Shown here: positions 33,949 to 43,337 of the stretch, in pieces
How positions within the stretch are numbered: the stretch's first letter is position 1
Layout: each line of letters begins with the position of its first letter
Source: Lacicoccus alkaliphilus DSM 16010
GTDB lineage: Bacteria; Bacillota; Bacilli; Staphylococcales; Salinicoccaceae
Reading direction: 5' to 3'
Length of the DNA: 64,000 bases
Assembly (NCBI RefSeq): GCF_900142805.1
Contig: NZ_FRCF01000010.1
Location: 1-64,000 of the forward strand
The notes under the pieces: model-generated
The model's database searches: none
What the model saw: the letters and a program-made list of their open reading frames with translations, nothing else
Told to the model about the DNA's origin: nothing
Position numbers and translations under genes: made by a program

Positions 33949-34149
33949 TCAACCATTTTCATCTCTGCCCCTACCGGACGGCCTTATAAAGTTCAGATAT
34001 AGCCATCCGAACAGGGCGACCAAAGAAATGATCAATATGACGCTTGCAGCAAAATTGAATGCAAAGCTGTCGGGGAAGAACCCTATCCCTGTGAAAATGA
34101 GTAGGAATCCCAGCAACACTCCGCCGCCGATCAATAAAATTGGTTTCAT
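33949..34149 (-). CDS. Small two-helix membrane protein
   Basis: This 66-residue protein has two hydrophobic segments (about 2-22 and 30-55) and a short basic, Gly/Arg-rich tail. The start is the ATG at 34149, with AAGGA 8-9 nt upstream; an ATG at 34158 abuts the site. Not recognised. Downstream of a GNAT gene on the same strand with a 34-nt gap, so possibly co-transcribed. Confidence 0.6.
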   Translation of the reverse strand: MKPILLIGGGVLLGFLLIFTGIGFFPDSFAFNFAASVILIISLVALFGWLYLNFIRPSGRGRDENG

Positions 34150-34183
34150 AGCACTCATCCTTAAAACTTTTTTTAAATCTTTC

Positions 34184-34699
34184 TCAAGTATCCTGCCTGA
34201 CGAACCTGGCCATTTGAATCAAATCTGTATAGCCATCCTTCAATTTGACCTGGTCTTTCTGCCTGCCTTCCTGAACGAAGCCAAGCCTCTCATAAAACCG
34301 TATTGCACCTTCGTTATTGGCAAATACATCCAATATGATCTTCTCAAGGACAGGACTTTCTTCTGCGTGCCTGATTGCGTGTTCAATCAATTCAGTGCCG
34401 ATGCCATGGCCGGCATACTCAGGCTGGAGACTGACACCGAACTGACAGACATGTCCGAACTTTTTACGGTCGAGCTGCCTCAAATTCAGGATGCCCACTA
34501 TACGGCCTTCCACCTCTACAACAAGTCCCAGATCCTCCTTTTTCAAAGAAGCGATGTTATCCTCCTGCTTTTCCAAAGGAATGCCTTTATCTTCAATTGG
34601 AGTGGCGAGTGTGTCCGGGTATTTTTCAGTGACAATTTCTTTGTGTTCGATAATCTGTTCCGCATCTTCAAGTTCAGGTTTTCTGATAATGTAATCCAT
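34184..34699 (-). CDS. GNAT-family N-acetyltransferase
   Basis: The single-domain 171-residue GNAT fold has the acetyl-CoA pyrophosphate loop YAGHGIGTEL (about 95-104) and the C-terminal NEGAIRFYERLGF motif typical of amino-group acetyltransferases. The acceptor is unknown; the general look is of a RimI/YobR-like enzyme for small amines or protein N-termini. The ribosome site is weak. Followed by a small membrane protein gene. Confidence 0.9.
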   Translation of the reverse strand: MDYIIRKPELEDAEQIIEHKEIVTEKYPDTLATPIEDKGIPLEKQEDNIASLKKEDLGLVVEVEGRIVGILNLRQLDRKKFGHVCQFGVSLQPEYAGHGIGTELIEHAIRHAEESPVLEKIILDVFANNEGAIRFYERLGFVQEGRQKDQVKLKDGYTDLIQMARFVRQDT

Positions 34700-34857
34700 T
34701 GCCTACGCCCCTATACTATTGTACTATCATATCAATTTTATCATGTGAATAATTTTTTACAATTTAAGTGTTTGGATCTTCCATTGCAAAAAAGTGGACA
34801 TTAAAATTAGACTCGTCCACAATAAAAACATCAAGTATGATTTGGAGGAATTTTTAA

Positions 34858-35865
34858 ATGTCAGTTTTTGAACCTTATAAGATCAAAAACCTCGAATTGA
34901 AAAATAAAATCGTCATGGCCCCCATGTGCCAATACAGTGCCAAAGACGGTATACCGAACTATTGGCATACTACGCACTACGTCTCCCGTGCCGTCGGCGG
35001 TGTCGGCCTGGTCATGGTGGAAATGACGAACGTCGAGCCTGACGGCCGTATTACGGACAACTGCCTCGGCATCTGGTCAGATGGTCATGTACCCCATTAT
35101 AAACGCCTTGTGGATGCCGTACATAGGAATGGTGCAAAAATCGGCATACAGATTGCGCATGCAGGCAGGAAAGCGGAAGATGCCGAAGAACCGGTTTCAT
35201 CCAGCCCGGTCGCATACAGTGATGAATATAAAGTGCCGCATGAATTGACGGAAGAGGAAGCTGAATCAGTCATTGAAAATTACCGTCAGGGCGCGAGACG
35301 TGCCGTCGAAGCAGGGTTCGACACGATAGAAATCCACGGTGCCCATGGCTATCTGATCCACCAGTTCGCCTCCCCCCGTACGAATCAGAGGAATGATGAA
35401 TACGGGCAGGCGTTTAGTTTATTCGGTGTCAGGGTCATCCAGGCAGTCAAAAAAGAGCTGCCTGAAGATATGCCGCTCCTGATGAGGATTTCTTCCAAAG
35501 AGTTCGCAGAAGGCGGATACGACCTGGATCACGGCGTCCATCTGGCCAGAAAGTTCAAAGAAGCCGGCGTTGATATGATCCATGTATCCGCCGGCGGTGA
35601 AGGCACACCTTCAAAAGACCGGTTCGAAGGCGCCTATCCGGGTTATATGCTCCCGTTCGCAAAACGCATCAAAGAAGAAGCCGGCATCCCGGTCATCGCT
35701 GTCGGCCTGCTCGATGCGCTTGAAAACGCCGAACGTGCAATAACAGAATATGATGCGGACCTCGTGGCACTCGGCCGTGTACTCCTGCGTGACCCTCACT
35801 GGGTGCTGAACAATGATCCCGATAAGAAATTTGTGCCGCGTCAGTATGAAAGAGGTTATAACTGA
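34858..35865 (+). CDS. namA: NADPH dehydrogenase NamA-like (old yellow enzyme)
   Basis: The 335-residue FMN TIM barrel matches YqjM/NamA. The thiol-stacking Cys24 and Tyr26 lie in APMCQYS, and the H-x-x-H substrate pair is in IEIHGAHGYLIHQF. It reduces alpha,beta-unsaturated carbonyls and nitro-compounds with NADPH and helps detoxify electrophiles. GGAGG lies 8-9 nt before the ATG. Stand-alone gene with its own terminator. Confidence 0.95.
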   Translation: MSVFEPYKIKNLELKNKIVMAPMCQYSAKDGIPNYWHTTHYVSRAVGGVGLVMVEMTNVEPDGRITDNCLGIWSDGHVPHYKRLVDAVHRNGAKIGIQIAHAGRKAEDAEEPVSSSPVAYSDEYKVPHELTEEEAESVIENYRQGARRAVEAGFDTIEIHGAHGYLIHQFASPRTNQRNDEYGQAFSLFGVRVIQAVKKELPEDMPLLMRISSKEFAEGGYDLDHGVHLARKFKEAGVDMIHVSAGGEGTPSKDRFEGAYPGYMLPFAKRIKEEAGIPVIAVGLLDALENAERAITEYDADLVALGRVLLRDPHWVLNNDPDKKFVPRQYERGYN

Positions 35866-35908
35866 AGATGAAAGGATGCATTTCAGCTGAGATGCATCCT
35901 TTCATCTT
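35865..35908 (+). terminator. Terminator of namA
   Basis: A 17-bp perfect stem (35865-35881 and 35892-35908) with a small palindromic loop is followed by a short T run. It starts on the stop codon. Confidence 0.88.
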
Positions 35909-36013
35909 TTCATCTTATTCCCTGAATGGTCCTCCCCCTCTGATTAATTGTAAAGTCACCCCCGAATCATTTATTCTTTAATTAACATACTTCATGGGAA
36001 ATGAGGTCTCTTT

Positions 36014-36730
36014 ATGGACAGAGTGATAAATCCTGCCGAGCCGTTTGTAGTACCCGGCGATCTCAGCTACTTTTCATATCTCGCTTTACTGGCATTTTGT
36101 TTTTATGTGATATACCGGATGAGATTCAGGATTTCAGGGAAGACGTACAAAGTCCTGTTTGTTTTTCTGATCATCTCGATATTCCAGAGGGTCCTGATCA
36201 ACACCTGGTATCTGATCAATGACGACTATTCACTCGCCTATTCACTGCCCTTTCAAATATGCCGGGTGGTCATCTGGCTGATCATCATCCAGTACTTTGT
36301 CAGAAAAGACTTTTTAAACCAGGCCATCTTTTATATCGGCCTGTTTGCGTATGCAGCTTTCCTTTATCCGATCGGCATCCACCCTGTGTGGCATATGGCG
36401 GGATGGGCTTTCTTCATTCTTCATGCTTCAAATGTGCTCTTCCCTTTCGCAATGTATTATGCCGCCGGATTTGTGCCGAGCCTGAAAGGCGTTTTCCAGG
36501 CATACCTCATATTCGCCGTCTACTTCTTTTTCGTATATTTTCTGAACCCTGTGGTGGGCGGCAATTATTTTTTCATCAACAACCGTCCGTTTTTCCATGA
36601 GATGAGCGAGGCAATGTATGTTACTGTAAACTTAGCCGGCACACTCATCGGATTCCTCACCGTGTATTACATCATCCGGCTGCTCACAAAATTCAGGAAA
36701 GATATAACGGTTAAGACAGGAGATTTATAA
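36014..36730 (+). CDS. YwaF/TMEM164-like membrane protein
   Basis: The 238-residue protein has six or seven hydrophobic segments. It resembles the TIGR02206 (YwaF) family, whose members have a central LPxxxCR motif, here LPFQICRV at about 76-83. TMEM164, the animal relative, is an acyltransferase with a catalytic Cys, so a lipid acyl-transfer role is possible but not shown. GAGG lies 7 nt before the ATG. It is followed with no gap by another membrane-protein gene. Confidence 0.7.
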   Translation: MDRVINPAEPFVVPGDLSYFSYLALLAFCFYVIYRMRFRISGKTYKVLFVFLIISIFQRVLINTWYLINDDYSLAYSLPFQICRVVIWLIIIQYFVRKDFLNQAIFYIGLFAYAAFLYPIGIHPVWHMAGWAFFILHASNVLFPFAMYYAAGFVPSLKGVFQAYLIFAVYFFFVYFLNPVVGGNYFFINNRPFFHEMSEAMYVTVNLAGTLIGFLTVYYIIRLLTKFRKDITVKTGDL

Positions 36731-37354
36731 TTGATTGACAATACTGAAAAACTGAACCCTCTGAGTTACTTTTATTTGAGTTTAATATTCCCGAACCGTG
36801 CCTTGAACCACAAGAAGGCCGCATCACCGCAGGTGAGCGTGCTGATCAGCACACTGCCTGTGATCTTATTCCTTATACTTGGGCTGTTTCCGTTTTATAC
36901 AGTTTTTGAAGCAGGATTCGGCGACGGCACCTTCATCATTACGTCCGGAGTCATTGCTTTAATATACCTCTGGGCATTTTATGCTGCAGGCTTCCTTGTA
37001 TTTCATTTCATGAATAAAAAAATGCTGAAGCAGCCGAAAAGCCTGCTTAAACTGCTGCACGACTATGGCGTGCTGGCTTTGCTGACACAGTCCCTCCTCG
37101 TCCTCATTGCAGCATTCATTCTTGTGCTGCACCTGATACCCGGAGATGCTTCCATCGCATTTGTGGTGACCATCCCGTCAATCATATTGGTGATGTTCGC
37201 CTACCTGGCCTTTGCGATATTCATCTTTGGAAAATACTTGATTAAAGAGGAAAACAAAAGGGCGATACAGTGGATTCTGGTATTCATCACACTCCAGCTG
37301 TCGGTCGCATTCATCTTCCTCGTACTGCCGCTGCTCTTCCTGCGGTTCAGCTGA
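36731..37354 (+). CDS. Polytopic membrane protein of unknown function
   Basis: This 207-residue protein has about five hydrophobic segments after a short soluble start containing NPLSYFYLSLIFPNRA, a pattern seen in Yip1-like small membrane proteins. The start is a TTG, with GGAG 8 nt upstream, directly after the YwaF-like gene, so the two are co-transcribed and probably act together. No catalytic motif is seen. Confidence 0.65.
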   Translation: MIDNTEKLNPLSYFYLSLIFPNRALNHKKAASPQVSVLISTLPVILFLILGLFPFYTVFEAGFGDGTFIITSGVIALIYLWAFYAAGFLVFHFMNKKMLKQPKSLLKLLHDYGVLALLTQSLLVLIAAFILVLHLIPGDASIAFVVTIPSIILVMFAYLAFAIFIFGKYLIKEENKRAIQWILVFITLQLSVAFIFLVLPLLFLRFS

Positions 37355-37371
37355 TGGACGACGTACAGAAG

Positions 37372-37407
37372 AAACCCCGCCGGACTTTTTAAGTCGGGCG
37401 GGGTTTT
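37372..37407. terminator. Bidirectional terminator
   Basis: A stem of 10 bp extended by 5 more after a G/G mismatch with a TTT loop has A and T runs on both sides. It separates the membrane-protein gene from the converging aldo/keto reductase gene. Confidence 0.88.
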
Positions 37408-37411
37408 CAAT

Positions 37412-38257
37412 TCAGTCTCCAAATGTCTCAAGTGTGACTTTATCCGGATCTTTGCCCACACGTTCATGCCGGTTGAGTGCGGTGATTTCCCCGACTTCTT
37501 CTTCTGTCAGGGTGAAATCGAATATACTCCCGTTTTCCCTGACCCTGTCACGGCTCACCGATTTGGGTATGGTCGAAACGCCGGTCTGGACATCCCATCT
37601 CAAGATGATCTGGGCCGGCGTCCTGCCGTACTTCTCCGACAAACTGAGGATCAGCGGTTCATCGAACATGCGGCCGCGCTTCAACGGCGACCATGCTTCG
37701 AGCAGTATGTCATGCGCCTCACAGAACTTTTTCAATTCAGGCTGGGCAAGATGCGGATGGTACTCGACCTGATTCAGCATCGGCTTGATATCGCACTCAT
37801 TGAAAATATCCTGAAGATGGTGGGGATTGAAGTTGCTCACACCGATTGCACGGGCCCTTCCCTCTTCATATATCTTTTCCAGTGCTTTCCATGTCTCCAC
37901 ATACGTCCCCGGCATTGGCCAGTGGATCAGATAAAGATCGACGTAATCCATATCGAGCGCCTCTAGGCTTTCATCAAATGCCTTCAATGTTTTTTCGTAA
38001 CCCTGGTCGGTATTCCACACCTTTGTGGTGACGAAGATATCTTCCCTTGGCACACCGGATTTCTTAATCGCCTTGCCGACACCTTTTTCATTTTTATAGA
38101 CCTTTGCGGTATCAATATGACGGTATCCGAATTCAAGTGCACTTGTAACAGCTGTTTCAAGTTCCGTTTCATCGACGTTCTTATAGACGCCGAGTCCCAT
38201 CACGGGGATTTCGACACCATTCGCAAGCGTATAAACATCCTGTATCGATTTTGCCAT
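37412..38257 (-). CDS. Aldo/keto reductase
   Basis: The 281-residue NADPH-dependent TIM barrel has the tetrad Asp-Tyr-Lys-His in DTAKVYKNE, TTKVW and LIHWP, and the cofactor segment IPKSVSRDRVREN. It belongs to the AKR5-type (2,5-diketo-D-gluconate reductase/YvgN-like) enzymes that reduce methylglyoxal and other aldehydes. The true substrate is not predictable. The ATG follows AAGAGGTGA. Confidence 0.94.
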   Translation of the reverse strand: MAKSIQDVYTLANGVEIPVMGLGVYKNVDETELETAVTSALEFGYRHIDTAKVYKNEKGVGKAIKKSGVPREDIFVTTKVWNTDQGYEKTLKAFDESLEALDMDYVDLYLIHWPMPGTYVETWKALEKIYEEGRARAIGVSNFNPHHLQDIFNECDIKPMLNQVEYHPHLAQPELKKFCEAHDILLEAWSPLKRGRMFDEPLILSLSEKYGRTPAQIILRWDVQTGVSTIPKSVSRDRVRENGSIFDFTLTEEEVGEITALNRHERVGKDPDKVTLETFGD

Positions 38258-38276
38258 ATCTAATCACCTCTTATAT

Positions 38277-38804
38277 TTATAACAACAACGCGCCGTAAAT
38301 CAGCCCGAATAAAATCACCAGTGCCGGGTGGACCTTGAATTTTGTGAGCATCAGGAAGCTCGCAATGATCAGCACGATTGTATGGACGGCACCGGACTGG
38401 ATGAAAGCACCGCTGAAGAAATCGTATGCGATGACACCGAGCAGGATGGCCACGACCGGCCTGACGAACAGCGTCAATGTTTCAAATTTTTTAGTGCCTT
38501 TCAGCTTGTACAACACCCCCGCAAGAAATACCATCAGCAGCAGGGACGGCAGTACGGCAGCGGTCACCGCAATGATGGCACCGGGTACACCGCCGACCAT
38601 GAACCCGATGTATCCGGCCATCTTGGTGATGATCGGTCCGGGCAGGGCGTTGCCGAGCGCCAGCACTTCGGCAAACTCCTGCGAGTCCATCCACCCGTAG
38701 TTCTGCACGACTTCCTGTTCCACCAGCGGGATGGAGGCAGGTCCGCCGCCGTAGCCGAGTATGCCGGGGATGAAGAATGCCAAAAATATTTGGAAGTATA
38801 TCAT
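38277..38804 (-). CDS. Short-chain chromate transporter family protein, second subunit
   Basis: This 175-residue membrane protein has about five or six segments. It is a single ChrA domain with GYGGGPASIPL and ALGNALPGPI motifs. The start overlaps the stop of its sister gene by 4 nt (ATGA), so the two form a pair, as in Bacillus YwrA/YwrB. The family expels chromate by sulfate exchange in known cases, but the natural substrate here is not established. Confidence 0.9.
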   Translation of the reverse strand: MIYFQIFLAFFIPGILGYGGGPASIPLVEQEVVQNYGWMDSQEFAEVLALGNALPGPIITKMAGYIGFMVGGVPGAIIAVTAAVLPSLLLMVFLAGVLYKLKGTKKFETLTLFVRPVVAILLGVIAYDFFSGAFIQSGAVHTIVLIIASFLMLTKFKVHPALVILFGLIYGALLL

Positions 38805-39340
38805 ATTTTCCTCCCCTCTTTCCTGAACAGGCTGAAGATGATGATCGCTGCAATGATGATCGCCGGATGGATATCGAGCGGCACCAGCAATATCAGGGCC
38901 GCGATGGTGAAGAGGATGAGGAACGGCCAGGTGGTTTTCGCTTTGGCTTTGCTCAGGAAATCATAAGTCAGCATCGCCATCATCACGCCGACGACCGGCA
39001 GGACGCCCCTGCTCATCCCCTGCACCCACGCCAGGTCTTTGAATTCCACAAACAGCGTCAACAGTATGATCATCAGGAATATCGTCGGGACGATCGTCGC
39101 AAGTACGGCATTGACGAGGCCCAGCCAGCCGCTTTTTATGTAACCGATATAGCCTGCCAGTTTTGTCGCGATCGGGCCGGGCAGAGTGTTGCCGATCGCC
39201 AGCATGTCCTGGAATTCCTCGTCCGTCATCCATTTATGAATGTCCACGACTTCTGCCTTGATTAAAGGGATGGAGGCCGGCCCGCCGCCATAGCCCAGCA
39301 TCCCCACCTTGAAAAATATCCAAAATATCTTCAACTGCAT
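38801..39340 (-). CDS. Short-chain chromate transporter family protein, first subunit
   Basis: This 179-residue single ChrA domain has GYGGGPASIPL and AIGNTLPGPI motifs and about six membrane segments. It is the first of a translationally coupled pair that presumably makes a two-chain transporter. The preceding gene in the transcript is a gamma-glutamyltransferase, only 15 nt away, an arrangement that recalls the ywrABCD region of B. subtilis. Confidence 0.9.
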   Translation of the reverse strand: MQLKIFWIFFKVGMLGYGGGPASIPLIKAEVVDIHKWMTDEEFQDMLAIGNTLPGPIATKLAGYIGYIKSGWLGLVNAVLATIVPTIFLMIILLTLFVEFKDLAWVQGMSRGVLPVVGVMMAMLTYDFLSKAKAKTTWPFLILFTIAALILLVPLDIHPAIIIAAIIIFSLFRKEGRKI

Positions 39341-39355
39341 TTATAATCACTTCTT

Positions 39356-40945
39356 CTAATAGATTGAAATGGATCCATCGGTTCTTGACTCGGTGCCGCC
39401 GACATAAGAACCGTTGGCCTGTCTGATGATCGCCTGCCCACGGCCGAAATGATTCGGCTCAAGGCTGATGTTCACCTGGTGACCTCTTCTGTTCAGTTCA
39501 CGTGCAACATCCATCGGGAAGCGGTCTTCAACATCGACCCGCATGCCCGAAATGAACTGCCACCTCGGTGCATCCAGGGCACTTTGCGGGTTCATGCCAT
39601 GATCAATCAGGTTCATCGCGACCTGCAGGTGGCCCTGCGGCTGCATGAATCCACCCATCACACCGAACGGCCCGACAGGCTGCCCGTCTTTTGTGATGAA
39701 GCCCGGGATGATCGTATGGAATGATTTCTTGCGTGCGCCGATGAAGTTCGGGTGCGCCCCATCCATCGAGAAATTGTGCCCCCTGTTCTGAAGTGCGATG
39801 CCCGTCCCCGGCACAACGACGCCCGACCCGAATCCCATATAGTTGCTCTGGATATATGACACCATGTTGCCGTCTTGATCCGCAGTGGCCAGGTAGACCG
39901 TACCGCCTTTCGGCAATTCACCATGCGCCCTTTCTTCTGCATGCGCTTCGATTTCCGCACGGCGCGCTTTCAGGTATGCGTCATCCAGCAGATCATCTGC
40001 AGACACTTCCATATGCTCCGGATCTGAAACATATGTCGTGGTGTCACTGAACGCAAGCTTCATTGCTTCAATCTGATGATGGTAATACAGGCCGTCCCTT
40101 TCAGAGAATCCATCACCCTTCAGCATGCCGAGCGCCATCAATGCGGCAATACCCTGGCCGTTTGGCGGAATTTCATGGATGTCATGCCCTTTGTAGTTGA
40201 TGCTGATTGGCTTTACATACTCCACTTCATATGACTTCAGATCATCATGTGTGATGAGTCCGCCGGTTTCTTCGGCGTATTTCACTATTTTTTCAGCCAG
40301 CTCCCCTTCATAAAAAGAGCGGGCATTCGTATGTGCAATCTTTTCCAGAGTGTCCGCGTGGGCCGGTAAAGTTTTCACATCTCCCGCCTCCACTTCCCCG
40401 AAGACTTCAAACCAGTGTTTGATTTCCGGGAATTCCGCCACTTCCTTTTCGAATCTTTTAAATGCTGCCTGCCAAAACCTGGCGACCGTAGGTGTGATGA
40501 CATATCCTTCCCGGGCGGCACGGATTGCCGGTGCGAGCACCGCTTTCAATGTGAGTCTGCCGAACTTCTCAATCAGGTCTGCCCATGCAGCCGGAACCCC
40601 CGGCACGTTGACAGGCAGCCATCCGTATGTGGGCATTTCATCAAAGCCATGTGCTTTCAGTGAGGCCATCGATAATTTTTCCGACGAATGACCGCTCGCA
40701 TTCATGCCATGGAGCTCCCCGTTCATCCAGGCAATCATGAAAGCATCACCCCCGATGCCGTTGCTCGTCGGTTCCACGACCGTGAGGGTGGCGGCGGTCG
40801 CCACTGCGGCATCCATTGCGTTGCCGCCCTGTTTCAGCATCTCGGTGCCCGCTTCGGTCGCCAGCGGATGAGTTGTGGCCACCATTCCGTTTTTCGCGTA
40901 TACACTGTAGCGACTGTTCTGGTACGGATAGTTGTGATGTTTCAT
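39356..40945 (-). CDS. Gamma-glutamyltransferase family protein (YwrD-like)
   Basis: The 529-residue Ntn-hydrolase precursor would self-cleave before Thr349, in KGGTVYLATAD, to give large and small subunits. No signal peptide is present, so it is cytoplasmic, like YwrD, unlike secreted Ggt. It may cleave gamma-glutamyl bonds of glutathione-like or poly-glutamate compounds. The ATG follows AAGGGGA. It leads an operon with the two ChrA-type genes. Confidence 0.92.
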   Translation of the reverse strand: MKHHNYPYQNSRYSVYAKNGMVATTHPLATEAGTEMLKQGGNAMDAAVATAATLTVVEPTSNGIGGDAFMIAWMNGELHGMNASGHSSEKLSMASLKAHGFDEMPTYGWLPVNVPGVPAAWADLIEKFGRLTLKAVLAPAIRAAREGYVITPTVARFWQAAFKRFEKEVAEFPEIKHWFEVFGEVEAGDVKTLPAHADTLEKIAHTNARSFYEGELAEKIVKYAEETGGLITHDDLKSYEVEYVKPISINYKGHDIHEIPPNGQGIAALMALGMLKGDGFSERDGLYYHHQIEAMKLAFSDTTTYVSDPEHMEVSADDLLDDAYLKARRAEIEAHAEERAHGELPKGGTVYLATADQDGNMVSYIQSNYMGFGSGVVVPGTGIALQNRGHNFSMDGAHPNFIGARKKSFHTIIPGFITKDGQPVGPFGVMGGFMQPQGHLQVAMNLIDHGMNPQSALDAPRWQFISGMRVDVEDRFPMDVARELNRRGHQVNISLEPNHFGRGQAIIRQANGSYVGGTESRTDGSISIY

Positions 40946-41019
40946 AAAATCCCCTTATTTATATTATTTTGAAAATTCATCTCAATGATTCACCCTGCAT
41001 TACACAGGGTGGACTGCTG

Positions 41020-42054
41020 CTAGGCGCCGCAGCATTTCTTATATTTTTTGCCGCTGCCGCACGGGCACGGATCGTTGCGGCCGACCTTCACTTCTTTGAC
41101 GATCGTCTTCGTCTTGAGTTCCGACTCCTTATGACCCCGGTATTTGAAGTGGCGCGTGTTTTCCACGATGCCTGCAACATTGTCGAAAAATTCCCGTTGG
41201 TCGTTGACGTTACTGAATTCGACATTCAGGGACATCAGATATTTGATGATTTCATCCTGTTTCTCGCCGCGCATGATGAGTTGCAGAAGCGAGATATAGA
41301 TGCTTTCATGCTTTGATTTCGGGACATCCACGTTCTTTTTAATCCATTCCTTCAGATTCTTATGGTTTGAAGATTCATCGATATAGTTCGGATCGCTGAA
41401 CTTGATGAATTTACCGAATTCGGGTTCATAATACGGTCTGTCACCCTGTAGTTTCCTGACCATTTCATACTGGGCATAATTCATATCATCGATGACGATC
41501 TGCGCCTTGTCCTCATCTATTGAAATATCATAAGGTGAGCCTTCGAGGAAGTCGACCAGCTCTTTCGAAGTCACATCCTCATCATAATATTTTTTGAATA
41601 AATGGATCAGCTGCTCGAAACTTACTATGCCATAAAGATGAAGCGCCGCCCTGATCAGGTTCAGTCTCCTCTGAACTTCGAGGCGCGCTTCCATATTCTC
41701 TATCGTGTCCACTTCATTGTAAAGTTCGACCACGGTATCCGTAAGATAGAAATGATCCTCTTTCTCCGTATCTTCAAAAGCGTACCCCATGATGTACAGG
41801 CCGAAAATCTCTTCCAACGAATAGTCCGCTTCATTCTTTTTCGTCTCCGCAGCCTGTTTCCATGTACTGAATGAAGCTTCATCAATATATTTATAAGCAT
41901 AAAGTGCCGTTTCCGGCTGCTTCTGTGTTGCTGTGATCTCTTTGATCAAATCATCTTTTTTAAAAGTAGAATAATTTTTAACCGATATCGTCTTAGCCAA
42001 TCTCTTCAAATCATTCATGTTATATGCCTTTAACTTTTCTTCTGCATTCGTCAT
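41020..42054 (-). CDS. SEC-C motif protein
   Basis: The 344-residue soluble protein has an N-terminal Rho-N/SAP-like helical domain (about 1-45, DLKRLAK then [10 protein letters not shown]), a long central part with no known domain, and a C-terminal zinc-binding SEC-C motif [17 protein letters not shown] motifs bind zinc and often contact SecB, ribosomes or other partners. The role is unknown. GGAGGTGA precedes the ATG. A small hairpin without T-run follows at 40991-41011. Confidence 0.8.
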   Translation of the reverse strand: MTNAEEKLKAYNMNDLKRLAKTISVKNYSTFKKDDLIKEITATQKQPETALYAYKYIDEASFSTWKQAAETKKNEADYSLEEIFGLYIMGYAFEDTEKEDHFYLTDTVVELYNEVDTIENMEARLEVQRRLNLIRAALHLYGIVSFEQLIHLFKKYYDEDVTSKELVDFLEGSPYDISIDEDKAQIVIDDMNYAQYEMVRKLQGDRPYYEPEFGKFIKFSDPNYIDESSNHKNLKEWIKKNVDVPKSKHESIYISLLQLIMRGEKQDEIIKYLMSLNVEFSNVNDQREFFDNVAGIVENTRHFKYRGHKESELKTKTIVKEVKVGRNDPCPCGSGKKYKKCCGA

Positions 42055-42109
42055 GAAAGATTCACCTCCACATACTATTTCATATTTTCATTTTATCATA
42101 TACAAAGTG

Positions 42110-43033
42110 TCAAAATATATTCAAAGCTATATAGATCACCACCGGTACAGTGATGACACTGAACAATGTGCTGAACATCACAATTTCAGCAGCATATTCC
42201 GGATCATCACTGTACTGCTGGGCAATGATTGAGCTGTTCACAGCTGCAGGCATCGCGGTGGTGATCAGGATCGCCTGGGCAACCACTCCATCCAGCCTGA
42301 AGAGAAGCAGAAGAAGGATCGTCAGGGCGGGGCCTGCAACGAGCCTCATCGCACTCGCAATGATTGAGCTCACCCGGATGCGCCTGAAAGAGATGCCCGC
42401 TATCTGGGATCCGAGTATGAACAGGACTGTCCCTATCATCGCATCCCTGACGTAATCAAACGCGCTGTAGAGGGATCCGGGTATGCCGATATCGAAAAAG
42501 TTGAATATCAGACCCAATATCAATCCGTAGAATATCGGCATCTTAAAATATCCCAGCAACGCTTTCAATTTACCCGACTCGGCTGATCTGAGTGAAACGA
42601 CGCCGTACGAATAGGCAAACATGTTCTGGAAAAACACCATCATGATCTGGATGCTCATCGCGTACGGGTCACTCCTGAAGACGAGGTCATTGACCGGCAC
42701 CCCGTAATTCCCTGCGTTATAGAAAAGGTTGGAGTTCGTAAACAGTATCTTATGTCCATAATCCAGCCCCATCGCCCTTCCGGCAAGATATGTAAGGACG
42801 AAAGTCAGCGCAGCATACAATATTAAAAATAGTAATACATAAATCAGCAATGCAAAGTCGATGTCAGCATCGAATATGTTCATGAAGATGAACACGGGCA
42901 TGATATAGTTGATCATCAATTTTGCGAGTGTCACACGATCCAGATTGAACCTCAGCTGAACTACATAGCCGATGACGACGATGATGGCGATGGGGAGCAT
43001 CACATTGTTGAAAACGAATAGGAATTCCGACAT
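42110..43033 (-). CDS. AEC-family auxin-efflux-like carrier
   Basis: The 307-residue protein has about ten hydrophobic segments with the Asn-rich helix-break region SNLFYNAGNYGVPV typical of the AEC family (AuxIN/MleP/MdcF). Bacterial members carry malonate, malate or other organic anions. Substrate unknown. It lies 20 nt downstream of azlD, so it may share the azlCD transcript. GAGGAG precedes the ATG. Confidence 0.88.
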   Translation of the reverse strand: MSEFLFVFNNVMLPIAIIVVIGYVVQLRFNLDRVTLAKLMINYIMPVFIFMNIFDADIDFALLIYVLLFLILYAALTFVLTYLAGRAMGLDYGHKILFTNSNLFYNAGNYGVPVNDLVFRSDPYAMSIQIMMVFFQNMFAYSYGVVSLRSAESGKLKALLGYFKMPIFYGLILGLIFNFFDIGIPGSLYSAFDYVRDAMIGTVLFILGSQIAGISFRRIRVSSIIASAMRLVAGPALTILLLLLFRLDGVVAQAILITTAMPAAVNSSIIAQQYSDDPEYAAEIVMFSTLFSVITVPVVIYIALNIF

Positions 43034-43052
43034 GACTGTTACTCCTCACTGT

Positions 43053-43337
43053 TTATATTAGGAAGTACACAAAGACGATCGCTCCGGATACGATAAAGAA
43101 CAACGGGACTCTGAAGAGGGCCAGGATCATTGCAAAAAGTCCGCCTAGAATGCCCTGCACGGGAGTTTCCACGGCACTCAGAAGCCCCGGGAAAATCAAG
43201 ACCCCGAGTGCTGCATAGGGAATATAATTCAGCAGAGTGATCAGCCACTGAGGAAAATTGAGGCCCCCGACCAGGAATGCGGGCATTATCCGTGTGATGA
43301 TCGTCGCCAGAAATAAGGCGAAGATGAGCATGATCAT
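43053..43337 (-). CDS. azlD: AzlD-family branched-chain amino acid exporter subunit
   Basis: This 94-residue protein has three or four hydrophobic segments, with the early TRIMPAFL motif of the AzlD family. It pairs with AzlC to export branched-chain amino acids or analogues. Its start overlaps the azlC stop by 4 nt (ATGA). Confidence 0.9.
   Translation of the reverse strand: MIMLIFALFLATIITRIMPAFLVGGLNFPQWLITLLNYIPYAALGVLIFPGLLSAVETPVQGILGGLFAMILALFRVPLFFIVSGAIVFVYFLI

Noticed and set aside
40991-41011. Terminator after the SEC-C gene
   Set aside because: A 7-bp stem exists, but no T-run follows on the minus strand.
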